Assembly: GCF_000685355.1 (NCBI RefSeq)
Contig: NZ_JHET01000002.1
Location: 62,001 to 126,000 of the forward strand
DNA length: 64,000 nucleotides
Reading direction: 5' to 3'
Source of the DNA: Microbacterium sp. CH12i
GTDB taxonomy: Bacteria; Actinomycetota; Actinomycetes; Actinomycetales; Microbacteriaceae
The notes under the pieces are model-generated. The model searched no databases. It saw nothing but the letters and a program-made list of their open reading frames with translations, and was not told where the DNA came from. This document shows positions 8,124-17,662 of the stretch, one piece after another. Each line of letters starts with the position of its first letter. Position 1 is the first letter of the stretch. The position numbers and the translations under genes were made by a program.

Positions 8124-9311
8124 TTAGCCGCGCTTGAGCAGCGCCGCGAGCGCCTGCCCGCCACCGATGCACATGGTGACGATGGCGTACTCGCCACCGG
8201 TGCGCTGCAATGTGAGTGCGGCGCGCACGGTCAGGATCGCCCCGGTCGCCCCGACAGGGTGTCCGAGTGCAATAGCCCCACCGTAGGGGTTCACCCGAGC
8301 GGGGTCGAGCTCCGTATCGCGGATCACCGCAAGCGCCTGCGACGCAAAAGCCTCGTTCAGCTCCACGGTCGAGATATCCGCAGGCGTAAGCCCCGTCTGT
8401 TTGAAGAGCTTCTTCAGCGCGAGCGTGGGTGCGTAGCCCATGATCTCTGGCTCAAGAGCCGCAGTGGTGATTGCTTCGATGGTCGCCAGCACTGGTGCAC
8501 CCTCGGCGCGAGCGTCCGCTTCGCGCATCAGCACTGTGGCCGCGCCACCATCGTTGATACCAGATGCGTTGCCGGCTGTGACCGTGCCATCGTCGGCGAA
8601 CGCTGCACGCAAACTGGCGAGCCCTTCGAGCGTCGTATCCGGGCGTGGGTGCTCGTCCTTCGAGACCTCGACCGGCTTGCGACCGGAAGTGGTCACGGAA
8701 ACGATCTCCTCGGCGAACGCCGCCTGTGCAGCGTCCGTCGCGGCCCGGCGCTGCGACTCAAGGGCGAAGGCATCCTGCTCAGCGCGACCGATTCCAAAAC
8801 GTGAAGCCACATTCTCGGCAGTAACACCCATGTGCTTGTTCGAGAAAGGGTCGGTGAGGATTCCGACGGTTCCGTCGACAAGAGTCCTGTCCCCCAGTCG
8901 ATCATTGAACCGCGCGTTGAAGTCGTAGAACGGCATTCGCGTCATGTTCTCCGCACCGCCGGCAACTGCCACGTCGATCCCACCCCAGAGCAGCTCCTGC
9001 GCCGCCGACCAAATCGCCTGCAGACCGGAGCCGCACAGCCGGTTCACCGTGAACGCCGGAGTGTTCACATCAAGCCCGGCAGAGAGCGCGATCCGACGCG
9101 AGATGTAGGCGTCGCCCGCGACCTGGCCGATGGTTCCGATGATGACCTCGCCGACCCGATCGGGAGAAACACCCGAACGCTTGAGCGCCTCAATCGTCGC
9201 GGTAGCACCCAGCTCGTGCGCAGCAGTCTCCTTGAACGCACCGCCGAAGCGTCCCACCGGGGTGCGAGCACCGGCAACAATCGCAACCTTTTCGCGCGGC
9301 GAAGAAGCCAT
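8124..9311 (-). CDS. Acetyl-CoA C-acyltransferase (thiolase) of the methylcitrate operon
   Basis: Thiolase of 395 residues, the usual length. The acylation cysteine Cys93 (NRLCGSGLQ), the NEAFA block (319-323), His351 (ALGHPVGATG) and the second cysteine Cys381 (CIGGGQ) are all in place, so it should be active as a biosynthetic/degradative acyl-CoA thiolase. It starts exactly at the stop of prpC (1-base contact), making it the last gene of the prp operon. A beta-ketothiolase here could feed propionyl-CoA from odd-chain or branched substrates into the methylcitrate cycle; that link is inferred from position. Confidence 0.88.
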   Translation of the reverse strand: MASSPREKVAIVAGARTPVGRFGGAFKETAAHELGATATIEALKRSGVSPDRVGEVIIGTIGQVAGDAYISRRIALSAGLDVNTPAFTVNRLCGSGLQAIWSAAQELLWGGIDVAVAGGAENMTRMPFYDFNARFNDRLGDRTLVDGTVGILTDPFSNKHMGVTAENVASRFGIGRAEQDAFALESQRRAATDAAQAAFAEEIVSVTTSGRKPVEVSKDEHPRPDTTLEGLASLRAAFADDGTVTAGNASGINDGGAATVLMREADARAEGAPVLATIEAITTAALEPEIMGYAPTLALKKLFKQTGLTPADISTVELNEAFASQALAVIRDTELDPARVNPYGGAIALGHPVGATGAILTVRAALTLQRTGGEYAIVTMCIGGGQALAALLKRG

Positions 9312-10501
9312 CAGCCAACCGCCTCCTCAGCCCGCTCCTGCACCTCAACCGCCGCAGTATCGGGCACATACTCCTCGATGTGCCGCTCATCCGGACCGTT
9401 GTACGCCGACAACGGCCTGATCAGCGCGTTCGACGCCTGCTGCTCGAGGATGTGCGCGGTCCACCCCGTAATGCGCGCCGCGATGAACAGCGGTGTGAAC
9501 GTCAGAGTGTCGTAGCCAATCAGGTTGTACGCCGGGCCCGAGGGGTAATCGAGGTTCGGGTAGATGCCCTTCCGCGAGACGAACTCGCCCTCGAGGGTGT
9601 CATAGAGCTCGGCGACATCCGGACGGTCATAATGCGCGACCAGAGTGTCGAGCGCTGCCTTCATCGTCGGCACGCGCGAGTCGCCGCGCTTGTAGACGCG
9701 GTGGCCGAAGCCCATGATCTTGCGCTTCTCGGCGAGCGCGGTGTCAAGCCATCCCGAGACCTCAGCGGCCGAACCGATCTCATCGAAGATGTGCATCACA
9801 GCCTCGTTGGCTCCACCGTGCAGCGGACCCTTCAGCGCGCCGATCGCGCCGACGACCGCCGAGTACAGGTCGCTCAGAGTCGAGGTGATGACGCGCGCGG
9901 TGAACGTCGATGCGTTGAACGAGTGCTCGGCATACAGGATCATCGAGCGGTTGAACGCATCGACCACGACAGCATCCGGCTCTTCGCCGAACGTCAGCCA
10001 CAGGAAGTTCGCGGCGTAGTCGAGGTCATCACGCGATTCGACGATCTCAAGACCACGACGACGACGCTGGCCGTACGACACGATCGCCGGGAGCGTCGCG
10101 AACAGCTTCAGGCTCCGCTCCAAATTCTCAGAAGGCGTGCCGACAGCATCCAGAACGTTGCTGATCCCCGCCGTCTCGATCGCGCCGATCACGCTGACCG
10201 CAGTACGTACCTCGTCCATCGGGTGCGAGTCGATCGGCAGGCGATCGATCGCCTCCTTGACAGCGGGCGACAACGCACGGTTGGCGCGCTCCGTGGCGCG
10301 AAAATCCGCCAACTGCGAAGCAGACGGCAGCTCGCCGTGCCACAGCAAGTAGGCAACAGCCTCAAAAGGCTGGGTCGCCGCCAGCTCCTGCACCGGGTAA
10401 CCGCGGTACAGCAGGCTGTTCGTCTCGGGGTTGACCTTGCTGATCGCCGTCTCGTCGGCGACGACCCCCGCGAGGCCCTTTTTGATGTCGTTGTCAGCCA
10501 C
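9311..10501 (-). CDS. prpC: 2-methylcitrate synthase / citrate synthase family
   Basis: Condenses propionyl-CoA with oxaloacetate to 2-methylcitrate. 396 residues, with the citrate synthase catalytic triad His228 (GPLHGGANEAV), His267 (GFGHRVYKRGDSR) and Asp318 (NLDYPSGPAY). Length and context (directly after prpB and prpD) support PrpC rather than the housekeeping citrate synthase. The start is GTG at 10501, preceded by GAAGGAGTAAGCA; it lies three bases after the prpB stop, within one polycistronic message. Confidence 0.9.
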   Translation of the reverse strand: MADNDIKKGLAGVVADETAISKVNPETNSLLYRGYPVQELAATQPFEAVAYLLWHGELPSASQLADFRATERANRALSPAVKEAIDRLPIDSHPMDEVRTAVSVIGAIETAGISNVLDAVGTPSENLERSLKLFATLPAIVSYGQRRRRGLEIVESRDDLDYAANFLWLTFGEEPDAVVVDAFNRSMILYAEHSFNASTFTARVITSTLSDLYSAVVGAIGALKGPLHGGANEAVMHIFDEIGSAAEVSGWLDTALAEKRKIMGFGHRVYKRGDSRVPTMKAALDTLVAHYDRPDVAELYDTLEGEFVSRKGIYPNLDYPSGPAYNLIGYDTLTFTPLFIAARITGWTAHILEQQASNALIRPLSAYNGPDERHIEEYVPDTAAVEVQERAEEAVG

Positions 10502-10504
10502 TGC

Positions 10505-11407
10505 TTACTCCTTCGTAATTGTGAAGTTGAAGACGCCAGAGTCGAAATGGTTGTACGACTCGTAATCGATCAGGTCATAGAGGTCGGCGCGGTGCTGCAT
10601 CTCGCCGAGCGTGCTGGTGAGATGTCCTTGCTCGTTCAGCGTATCGAGGCCACGGCCTGCCGCACCCATCGCCAAACGTAAAAGAGACACCGGCCAGATC
10701 ACGATGTTCACACCGACATCCCGCAGCTGGTCGACCGAGAACAGGTCGCTCTTGCCGAACTCCGTCATGTTCGCCAGGATAGGCACGTCGACCGCCGCAC
10801 GGATCGCCGCGAACTCCTCCAGCGACCGCATTGCCTCGGGGAAGATCGCGTCAGCACCCGCATCGACGAGCGCCTTCGCCCGATCCTTCGCAGCCTCCAG
10901 GCCGTCGACGGCGGCGATATCGGTGCGCGCCATGATGAGGAAGTTCTCATCGCGACGCGCGTCGACGGCGGCACGGATGCGCTTCGCCGCAGTACCCAGA
11001 TCAACGACAGCCTTGCCGTCGAGATGACCGCATCGCTTCGGGTTGATCTGGTCCTCGATGTGGGCACCGGCGAGACCGGCATCCTCCAGCGTCTGGATGG
11101 TGCGCGCGACGTTCATCGGCTCACCGAAGCCGGTGTCAGCGTCGATGATCGCGGGCAGCTCGGTCATCCGCGCGATTTGCTGACCGCGGCCAGCAACCTC
11201 GGTGAGCGTCGTCAACCCGATGTCGGGCAGGCCGAGGTCAGCAGCGAGCACGGCGCCCGAGATGTAGACGCCCTCGAAGCCCTTCTGCTCGATGAGCCGG
11301 GCCGACAGCGGGTTGAACGCACCAGGAAAGCGCAGCAGCTCACCGGTTGCGAGCCGCTCGCGGAACAGTCGCCGCTTCTCGGCGGGCGTGGTTCTGGCGT
11401 ACAGCAT
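10505..11407 (-). CDS. prpB: Methylisocitrate lyase
   Basis: Cleaves 2-methylisocitrate to pyruvate and succinate. 300 residues from ATG 11407, chosen because GGAAGGAG stands at the right distance; the open frame extends far upstream but there it only shadows prpD. The metal-binding aspartates in PAIIDADTGFGE (Asp89, Asp91) and the KRCGH active-site loop (124-128, Cys126) are clear. Isocitrate lyase superfamily, PEP mutase type, of normal PrpB length. Confidence 0.92.
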   Translation of the reverse strand: MLYARTTPAEKRRLFRERLATGELLRFPGAFNPLSARLIEQKGFEGVYISGAVLAADLGLPDIGLTTLTEVAGRGQQIARMTELPAIIDADTGFGEPMNVARTIQTLEDAGLAGAHIEDQINPKRCGHLDGKAVVDLGTAAKRIRAAVDARRDENFLIMARTDIAAVDGLEAAKDRAKALVDAGADAIFPEAMRSLEEFAAIRAAVDVPILANMTEFGKSDLFSVDQLRDVGVNIVIWPVSLLRLAMGAAGRGLDTLNEQGHLTSTLGEMQHRADLYDLIDYESYNHFDSGVFNFTITKE

Positions 11408-11429
11408 CAGTCCACTCCTTCCGAGATCT

Positions 11430-11502
11430 CGCAGAACAGCACTGAACTCGCAGAGATTCGGCGAGAACGTGCGAGAAGCGTGTTGTTCTGCGAAGCGCGT
11501 GC
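11430..11502. repeat. Intergenic palindrome between prpD and prpB
   Basis: The 106-base gap between prpD and prpB carries a 9-bp perfect outer stem (CGCAGAACA at 11430-11438 and TGTTCTGCG at 11494-11502) around an inner hairpin with CTCGCAGAG/CGGCGAG. The whole resembles the other intergenic palindromes in this window in size and layout, and could act as an mRNA processing or attenuation structure. Confidence 0.55.
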
Positions 11503-11513
11503 CGGGGCGCCCA

Positions 11514-13031
11514 TCAGAACAGACCCTTGGTAGACGGCTCGGATGCCACGACACCAGGCTTCGCGATGATCGAGAGCTCTGCGACCTCGGCAGCGGTGAG
11601 CTCGGGAAGACGCTGCACGAGCGAGAGGAACCGCTCGATCTCAGCCTCTTCGAGAACCGGAGCAGCGAGCAGGCGGAACTTCGCGATGTAGTTGTCACGA
11701 GCGAACGGCCGCGCACCCAGCGGGTGAGCATCCGCGACCGCGATCTCATCCACAACGACAGTGCCGTCCTTGAGCGTGATCTCCACTCGTCCGCCGAAGG
11801 CCTTCTCGCTGATGTCGTTCGAGTGATAGCGACGGGTCCACTCGGCATCCTCAAGCGTGGTGACCTTGTTCCACAGCTCGACGGTGTCGGCCCGCGCTGC
11901 CCGTGAGGGAGCGTACGAGTCAACGTGGTGCCACGAACCATCCTGCAGCGCGACAGTGAAGATGTACGGAATCGAGTGATCCAGCGTTTCGCGCGAAGCG
12001 GTCGGGTCGTACTTCTGCGGGTCGTTCGCGCCGGAGCCGATCACATAGTGCGTGTGGTGCGAGGTGTGCAGCACGACCGACTCGATGGCTGTGGTGTCAA
12101 TGCCCTCACCGTGCAGCTTGCGGGCAAGGTCGATCCAGGCCTGCGCCTGGTACTCGGCCGAGTGCTCCTTCGTGTACGTGTCGAGAATGGCGCGCTTGGC
12201 CTCGCCCGCGGCGGGCAGCGGCACCTCGTATGCGGCATCCGGGCCATCCAGCATCCAGGCGATGACGCCGTCTTCACCCTCGTAAATCGGCGAAGGGCTG
12301 GTCTGGCCGCGCATCGCACGGTCGACTGCTTCGACGGCCATCTTTCCCGCGAAGGCCGGGGCGTGCGCCTTCCAGGTCGAGATCTCGCCCTTGCGGCTCT
12401 GACGCGTGGCCGTGGTGGTGTGCAGCGCCTGCGAAACGGCCTGATAGATGGTCTCGGTGTTCAGGCCGAGAAGGGTTCCAATGCCGGCGGCGGCCGATGG
12501 GCCGAGGTGGGCGACGTGGTCGATCTTGTGCTTGTGCAGGCAGATCGCCTTCACCAGGTCGACCTGGATCTCGTAGCCGGTCGCGATGCCGCGGACGAGC
12601 GCGCGACCATCGGCGCCGACATGCTGCGCGACCGCGAGGATCGGCGGGATGTTGTCGCCGGGGTGCGAGTACTCGGCGGCGAGGAAAGTGTCGTGGTAAT
12701 CGAGTTCACGCACCGCAACACCGTTGGCCCACGCCGCCCACTCGGGGCTCGTACGCTTGTCGAGCGGGGCACCGAATACCGTCGCGCCGTTTCCGCCGGT
12801 GGATGCCGGGTGGCTGAAGGCCTGGTCGCGTGCAGCGATGATCGGACCGCGAGTCAGGGATGCTGCGGCCACAGAAGCGTTGTCGATGATGCGGTTGATG
12901 ATCATGTCGACGACATCCTGCTCGACCTCGACGGTGTCGGTGGCAACCTCGGCGATCTTCCAGGCCAGCTGCCCTTCGCGGGGCAGGTCTTCTTCACTCT
13001 TGTAAACGCGGACGTGGTGGTTAACGGTCAT
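11514..13031 (-). CDS. prpD: 2-methylcitrate dehydratase (MmgE/PrpD family)
   Basis: Dehydrates 2-methylcitrate to 2-methylaconitate. 505 residues, as expected for actinobacterial PrpD; the protein shows family blocks such as [19 protein letters not shown] near residue 60, [20 protein letters not shown] in the active-site region and [14 protein letters not shown] in the second domain. The ATG at 13031 overlaps the stop of the gntR gene (ATGA). With prpB and prpC it completes the cycle; methylaconitate isomerase or aconitase would be elsewhere. Confidence 0.92.
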   Translation of the reverse strand: MTVNHHVRVYKSEEDLPREGQLAWKIAEVATDTVEVEQDVVDMIINRIIDNASVAAASLTRGPIIAARDQAFSHPASTGGNGATVFGAPLDKRTSPEWAAWANGVAVRELDYHDTFLAAEYSHPGDNIPPILAVAQHVGADGRALVRGIATGYEIQVDLVKAICLHKHKIDHVAHLGPSAAAGIGTLLGLNTETIYQAVSQALHTTTATRQSRKGEISTWKAHAPAFAGKMAVEAVDRAMRGQTSPSPIYEGEDGVIAWMLDGPDAAYEVPLPAAGEAKRAILDTYTKEHSAEYQAQAWIDLARKLHGEGIDTTAIESVVLHTSHHTHYVIGSGANDPQKYDPTASRETLDHSIPYIFTVALQDGSWHHVDSYAPSRAARADTVELWNKVTTLEDAEWTRRYHSNDISEKAFGGRVEITLKDGTVVVDEIAVADAHPLGARPFARDNYIAKFRLLAAPVLEEAEIERFLSLVQRLPELTAAEVAELSIIAKPGVVASEPSTKGLF

Positions 13032-13702
13032 GACGGTCCTTCACTGTCAGAGGGGAGGGAATCGAGAATGCTGGTGAGGGCGTTCCGCAGGTGCACGTGC
13101 GTGGCGTGGGCGGCAAGGTCGCCATCGCGTTCGGCGAGTGCCTCGGCGATGAGTCGATGCTCAGCCACGGATGCCGTCAGCCGCTGCGGGTTGTCGCGCG
13201 ACAGGCGCCGCACCCGCACGAGGTGCGTGCGAACCGTGCGCAGTGCGGATGCGATGTAGTCATTATCGACGGCGGCATCGACGGCGCGATCGAAGCGGGC
13301 GATGAGCGCGTAGTAGTTGTCGCGCCCTGTTTGAGCATTGAGGGATGCTCCGGCGTCCGCGAACTCGGATGCAAGTCCCGCGAACATCTCAGCGTCGCCG
13401 CGTTCGGCTGCGAGACGCGCGGCGGACTCCTCCAGCGCACGACGAATCTCGAACAACGAGCGGATGTCGTCCGCGTCGATGTCGGTGACAACGGTGACCC
13501 GCGGCGACTGCTGTTCGACGAGCCCGTCCGCACTGAGCTGTTGCAGCGCTTCGCGTAGCGGCGTGCGGCTGACGCCGAGGCGAGCAGCCTGCTCGACTTC
13601 GGCAAGCACTGTGCCGGGAGCGAGGTCGCCGGACTGAATCTCTTCGAGCAACGTCGCATAGGCGCGATCGCTCGCTCTGGTTCGCTCGACTACGGTGCTC
13701 AC
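13028..13702 (-). CDS. GntR-family transcriptional regulator (FCD type), likely PrpR-like regulator of the methylcitrate operon
   Basis: N-terminal winged helix ([19 protein letters not shown] ... [19 protein letters not shown]) followed by an all-helical FCD ligand domain. I prefer the GTG at 13702 (protein beginning [12 protein letters not shown], 224 residues); the frame remains open to a TTG at 13762, but that extension would cover a palindrome TGTATACA that looks like the operator. No Shine-Dalgarno stands before the GTG, so translation may be leaderless. It is the first gene of the prp operon and overlaps prpD, fitting autoregulated control by a methylcitrate-cycle intermediate. Confidence 0.82.
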   Translation of the reverse strand: MSTVVERTRASDRAYATLLEEIQSGDLAPGTVLAEVEQAARLGVSRTPLREALQQLSADGLVEQQSPRVTVVTDIDADDIRSLFEIRRALEESAARLAAERGDAEMFAGLASEFADAGASLNAQTGRDNYYALIARFDRAVDAAVDNDYIASALRTVRTHLVRVRRLSRDNPQRLTASVAEHRLIAEALAERDGDLAAHATHVHLRNALTSILDSLPSDSEGPS

Positions 13703-13710
13703 ATAGCTAG

Positions 13711-13770
13711 TGTATACATAAATCGCTTCGGAGGAGCCTATCGGCGATCCGAAGCGACGCAACGTATACA
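13711..13770. promoter_or_regulatory. Two TGTATAC-type candidate operators ahead of the gntR-prp operon
   Basis: TGTATACA at 13711-13718 and CGTATACA at 13763-13770 (TGTATACG on the other strand) are 52 bases apart, about five helical turns. Both are near-perfect palindromes of the kind bound by FCD-family GntR proteins and lie just upstream of the regulator gene. Confidence 0.5.
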
Positions 13771-13792
13771 GACGGGCGCTCTGATCCCGCGC

Positions 13793-13854
13793 ATTCAGGT
13801 CGCAATCGCTGCCGCCTGGCGCGTGGCGGAGCGACGAAAATCGCGACGCGAACG
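13793..13854. repeat. Intergenic palindrome, family A (copy 1)
   Basis: An imperfect palindrome with outer word TTCAGGTCGCAAT on the left, TCGCGACGCGAA on the right, and an inner CTGCCGC/GCGGA stem. The outer word matches the palindrome at 31073-31129 and loosely that at 14335-14389. It ends one base before the VOC gene stop and may serve as its terminator. Confidence 0.5.
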
Positions 13855-13855
13855 A

Positions 13856-14221
13856 TCAGCCTGCGTCGGTAACCCCTTCGTACAGCCCGATCGAGTTGCC
13901 GTCCGGGTCGACGATGACAGCCCACCAGCTCGTCTCGCTGATCGGCTGCTTGTCCATGGCCACGCTCGCCCCGGCTCCCACAGCCGCCGTAATCGTCTCG
14001 TCGATCGAGTCGACCTCGACGTATGAGCGCGGCTGGCTGAAGTCTGCGCTGCGCGGGGCGAGCCCGCCTCCGCTGATCTTGTTCGGTGCCTGCCACATCG
14101 GATAGTCCTCGAACCCGGGGATCTCCGCAATCTCCCAGCCGAACAGCCCGGAGTAGAAGGCCTTCGCCCGGGCCATGTCCGTGACGGGGATGTCGATGTG
14201 GGTGATGTCGCCGTGTGCCAT
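13856..14221 (-). CDS. VOC-superfamily protein (glyoxalase/bleomycin-resistance/dioxygenase fold)
   Basis: Small 121-residue protein of the vicinal-oxygen-chelate fold. It opens with GDITHIDIPVTDMARAKAFY and has FYSGLFGWEI and the C-terminal IVDPDGNSIGLYEG block typical of the family. The start ATG 14221 follows AAAGGGAAC and is chosen over an upstream in-frame codon. Such proteins act as dimers in metabolite repair or resistance; the substrate cannot be told. It stands alone between two palindromic repeats. Confidence 0.83.
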   Translation of the reverse strand: MAHGDITHIDIPVTDMARAKAFYSGLFGWEIAEIPGFEDYPMWQAPNKISGGGLAPRSADFSQPRSYVEVDSIDETITAAVGAGASVAMDKQPISETSWWAVIVDPDGNSIGLYEGVTDAG

Positions 14222-14334
14222 TTCGGTTCCCTTTCCTGCACGTGATCCGGCTCCGTTCGAACGCCGGCATCGCAAGTCTCACCCCGTACCGGGCTGAGAT
14301 CAAGGGGCTTCTGCGCACCGCCCGCCCGGGCTTT

Positions 14335-14389
14335 CGGGTCGCACTTCTTGCCGCTTGGAGGGGCTTGAAGCGGCAAGACGTGCGACCCG
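14335..14389. repeat. Intergenic palindrome, family A (copy 2)
   Basis: Arms of about 22 bases (CGGGTCGCACTTCTTGCCGC at the left end and its near-complement ending at 14389) with an 11-base loop. The core TGCCGCTT is shared with the element at 31073. A second, outer GCCCGGG/CCCGGGA pair flanks it, so the full structure may span about 14325-14425. Confidence 0.6.
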
Positions 14390-14429
14390 AGCATGGGGCT
14401 CGGCCCGGGACCTGCGACCGGCATGGGAC

Positions 14430-15405
14430 TCAGCCCGGGAGCACCGGATCTCCCGCTACGGATGCCGCGGGCTCGCCGAGTTTCACGACGACGACGCCCA
14501 CCAGCACGAGCGCCGCCCCGATGCCCTGCAGAAGGTTCGGCAGCTGGCCGAGCAGCAGCCAGCCGAACAGCAGCGCAGCGATGACCTCGGCGAGCGCAAT
14601 GAACGACGCCAGCCGCGAGCCGAGGAGCCGCGTCGATGCGATCCCGAGCACGTAGGCCAGCGCTGTCGCGATGATCCCCATGCCAGCACAGGGACGAACC
14701 ACGGTGCTGACCAATACCCAGGCCCGAAGCGGTAGGCGACGTCATCCGTGTTCCAGGCCATCGGGAGGATGCCAATCAGACCCGCAACAGCGAGCCCGAC
14801 CGCGCCGACGAACAGGCCAGACCCCGCAAGCACGATCGGCGGTAGTCCGGTGCCGCTTTTCCCCGACAGGATGAAGTACGCCGCAGCCCCCACCATCGCA
14901 CCGAATGCCCAGAGGATGCCACCGACATCGACGCTGCGACCGGAGAGTACGTCGAGCATGAGAACGAGACCGAAGAACGCGATCAGGCACCCAGGACGCT
15001 CCGACCGGTGGGCTTCTCGCCGCGTCGCATCCAGAGCCAGAGCACGACGGCGATCGGCGCGGTGTACTCGATGAGGAGGGCGAGTCCGACGTCCATCACG
15101 GCGACAGCCTGGAAGTAGAACAGCTGCGTCGCCGTCACCGCGAGCAGCCCGTAGGCGGCGATGATCCCGACGTTGCGGCGCAGCAGGCGCCACCGACCAC
15201 GCAATGCGGCGACGGCGGGGATCAGCAGCACGAGAGCTGCGACCCAGATCCGCACGGTGACCGCAGCACCCGGCGTCCATCCCGCGTCGATGAGTCCGCG
15301 CGCCCACGCGCCCGACATCCCGAAGGAGAGCGCCGCTGCGATCGCGAGCGGGAGCCCGAGTCGCAACCCTGGCCGCGTACGGGCGTCATCTGCCACAGCA
15401 TCCAT
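14430..15405 (-). CDS. EamA/DMT-family transporter, two apparent -1 frameshifts (near 14986 and 14693)
   Basis: Inner-membrane drug/metabolite transporter with two EamA repeats. Three consecutive frames carry one protein: MDAVADD... to GRSVLGA, then LIAFFGLVLMLDVLSGRSVD to WFVPVL, then GMGIIATALAYVLGIASTRL to the TGA at 14430. Each junction needs one extra base (GCC-C-TG and CTG-G-GC); the repaired protein has about 325 residues with ten predicted membrane segments, as in RhaT/RarD-like DMT exporters. Start ATG 15405 is the first good methionine; no clear ribosome site precedes it. Substrate unknown. Confidence 0.75.
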
Positions 15406-15452
15406 GATCGATGACACTATCGTCCACCTCGTCAACAGTGCCGAGGTTAAGG

Positions 15453-16058
15453 TCAGGTCGCCTGATACCCGGTGTGATCCGGGTTATCCTTCAGTACCCA
15501 GCCGTCACCATCCGCGACGACGAGGTTCTTCATGCCCCCGGCCTCGGCGATCACGGCGTAGTCCTGCCCGGCATCCGCCGCATAACAGAACAGGGTGACG
15601 AATGGCTCATCGCCAACGTTCACGCTGCGGTGGATCCAGTGCCCCGGAACATCGACGGCCTTGCCGGGGGTCAGTTCAATGGCGGAGGTCTGCCCGTCCA
15701 GCGTCTCGAGCAGCATCACACCGCGCCCGCTCAGGCAGTAATACAGCTCAGCACGATCGGCGATCGCATGCAGGTGGCCGCGGGTGACGGCGAACTCCTC
15801 GCCGTAACGACCCGGTAGCAGTGCGCTTGTCCCGACGATCAGCGATCCGGGACCCTCCTGGTAGCGGTGGTCATCGACCCAGTAGACCAACTCGTCGACG
15901 CCACGCTCGCCGACGACATCCTGCCACGCCTGGTCATCGCGGTAGACGCCATCCATGTCTCCCAGAAACTTCTCATAGCGGCGCGAGCGCCCTTCGATGC
16001 CGCCCTGCGGCGAGATCTCCAGCAGAGTGGGAATGTCCACGACGGGATGGGTGCTCAC
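15453..16058 (-). CDS. Glucose-6-phosphate isomerase-type cupin (GPI cupin, PF06560-like)
   Basis: 201-residue cupin starting at GTG 16058, after a good GAGGAG. It carries the cupin metal ligands TRGHLH (two His), then Glu in RAELYYCLSG and a further His in PGHWIHRSVNVGD, the arrangement of archaeal-type phosphoglucose isomerases. It should bind a divalent metal and interconvert an aldose and ketose phosphate, or act as a sugar isomerase. It is divergent from the FGGY kinase across a pair of candidate operators, so it most likely belongs to the same sugar pathway rather than to central glycolysis. Confidence 0.8.
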   Translation of the reverse strand: MSTHPVVDIPTLLEISPQGGIEGRSRRYEKFLGDMDGVYRDDQAWQDVVGERGVDELVYWVDDHRYQEGPGSLIVGTSALLPGRYGEEFAVTRGHLHAIADRAELYYCLSGRGVMLLETLDGQTSAIELTPGKAVDVPGHWIHRSVNVGDEPFVTLFCYAADAGQDYAVIAEAGGMKNLVVADGDGWVLKDNPDHTGYQAT

Positions 16059-16073
16059 GGTGCTCTCCTCGAA

Positions 16074-16102
16074 CTTGTACTTACATGTCTTGTAATTACA
16101 GG
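16074..16102. promoter_or_regulatory. Tandem CTTGTNANTACAGG-type candidate operators between the cupin and kinase genes
   Basis: CTTGTACTTACATG (16074-16087) and CTTGTAATTACAGG (16089-16102) are two 14-base near-palindromes, 15 bases centre to centre, in the divergent promoter region. The pattern recurs at 24525, 33466, 33493 and 41835 and matches the general TGTA-N-TACA style of HutC/UTRA GntR regulators. The gene at 35013 is the best candidate for the binding protein. Confidence 0.6.
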
Positions 16103-16156
16103 TATACTCCAAAACAGCACGATCCGGAACCGCAATCACCGAAGCAGGCACGAACT

Positions 16157-17662
16157 GTGATCATCGCCCACGACCTCGGCACGACCGGGAACAAGGCCTC
16201 ACTGCACCATGACGATGGCCGTCTGGTCGCCTCCACCACCGTTGGATACCCCGCGCATTTCGCCGCCGGCGGCGTCGCGGAGCAGAATCCGAACGACTGG
16301 TGGGATGCCGTCGTCTCAGCCACCCGCGAGCTCCTCTCCCGCACCGGCATAACGCCGGCCGATGTCACGGGTCTGGTCGTCAGCGGCCAGATGATGGGCG
16401 CCGTCCTCCTCGACGCCGCGGGCGTGCCCGTGCGCCCGGCGATCATCTGGGCCGACACCCGTTCGGGTGCACAGCAGCGCGAACTCGAACGCGCGCTCGG
16501 CGCCGAGCACGCCTACAAAGTGCTCGGACATCGACTGAACCCGACCTACTCGATCGAAAAGGTCATGTGGGTGCGCGACAATGAGCCAGAGGTCTGGGCC
16601 CGAGTCCGCCGTTTCTGCGTGGCAAAGGACTACATCGTCCAACAGCTCACCGGCCGCCTTGCCACCGATCGCTCCGACGCCTCCGGCACGAACGCCTACG
16701 ACCAGCGGAAGGGCGACTGGTCCGAAGAGGTCCTCGCAGCGGCCCGCCTCGACCGCACATTGTTCCCAGAGATCCTCGACTCGACGGCCATCGCGGGCGT
16801 GCTGACGGATGCCGCGGCATCCGCACTGGGCCTCCACACCGGCGTGCGCGTGGTGATGGGCGGCGGCGACGGGCCGATGGCGGCCGTCGGATCCGGGATC
16901 GTCGCACCAGAGGACGGCGCGTACGTGTGCCTGGGCACCTCGTCGTGGATCTCGTTCGCGAGTGATGCTCCGCTGCACGACGCGAAGATGCGCACCTTCA
17001 CGTTCGACAACGTCGTGCCGAACAGCTTCGTCCCCACCGCAACGATGCAGGCCGGTGGCGGCTCGATCCAATGGATCTCAGAAGCACTCTCCGCCGACCC
17101 GAAGCATCCCGAGACTGCGCGACTGACCGCCGATGCGGGCAGCGACCTCGACACTGAGGATCTCTACTTCCTCCCCTATCTGCTCGGCGAGCGCTCCCCC
17201 ATCTGGGACCCCAACGCCCGCGGCGCCTTCCTCGGCATCGGCCGCCACCACACTCGCGAACACCTTGTGCGCGCCGTGCTGGAGGGAATCGGATTCAATC
17301 TGCTCACCAGCATCCATGCGTTCCGCGAATCGGGCGCCATGATCGACCGCATCGATGCTGTCGGCGGCGGCGCACAAAGCGATGCGCTGCTCGCGATCCT
17401 CGCCGATGTGTGGGGCGTGACCGTACGCCGCCGCACGATCGTGGAGGAGGCAAACAGCCTCGGTGCCGCGGTAACCGGCGCGGTCGGTCTCGGACTCGCC
17501 GATTTCTCGGCGGCACGCGCGCTCAGCGAGGTGACAGCAGAATTCACACCGGATGCTGCTCGCCACGCCATCTATGCCAAACGCCACGACCGTTTCACTT
17601 CGGCATACGACGCCCTGGCACCCTGGTTTGCCGCAGCGCCAACAGCAGACGGAGCACACTGA
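16157..17662 (+). CDS. FGGY-family carbohydrate kinase (xylulokinase-like)
   Basis: ATP-dependent sugar kinase, 501 residues from GTG 16157; the open frame extends 112 codons upstream but that part overlaps the cupin gene and its promoter. The N-terminal phosphate loop DLGTTGNK (6-13), the sugar-binding region, catalytic Asp238 in MGGGDGPMAAVG, and the C-terminal VGGGAQSDALLAILADVWG block are all present. It resembles D-xylulose kinase most, but FGGY specificity cannot be read from sequence. It heads a tightly packed run (kinase, hydroxyacid dehydrogenase, shikimate dehydrogenase-like, lactonase), which suggests a phosphorylated sugar or sugar acid pathway. Confidence 0.87.
   Translation: MIIAHDLGTTGNKASLHHDDGRLVASTTVGYPAHFAAGGVAEQNPNDWWDAVVSATRELLSRTGITPADVTGLVVSGQMMGAVLLDAAGVPVRPAIIWADTRSGAQQRELERALGAEHAYKVLGHRLNPTYSIEKVMWVRDNEPEVWARVRRFCVAKDYIVQQLTGRLATDRSDASGTNAYDQRKGDWSEEVLAAARLDRTLFPEILDSTAIAGVLTDAAASALGLHTGVRVVMGGGDGPMAAVGSGIVAPEDGAYVCLGTSSWISFASDAPLHDAKMRTFTFDNVVPNSFVPTATMQAGGGSIQWISEALSADPKHPETARLTADAGSDLDTEDLYFLPYLLGERSPIWDPNARGAFLGIGRHHTREHLVRAVLEGIGFNLLTSIHAFRESGAMIDRIDAVGGGAQSDALLAILADVWGVTVRRRTIVEEANSLGAAVTGAVGLGLADFSAARALSEVTAEFTPDAARHAIYAKRHDRFTSAYDALAPWFAAAPTADGAH

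Noticed and set aside
11408..11941. N-terminal extension of PrpB by 178 residues
   Set aside because: The extension overlaps prpD in another frame and a strong ribosome site precedes ATG 11407.
9380..13259. Long plus-strand open frames (433 and 444 codons) opposite prpC and prpD
   Set aside because: Shadows of well-supported genes; His/Arg/Val-rich nonsense sequence.
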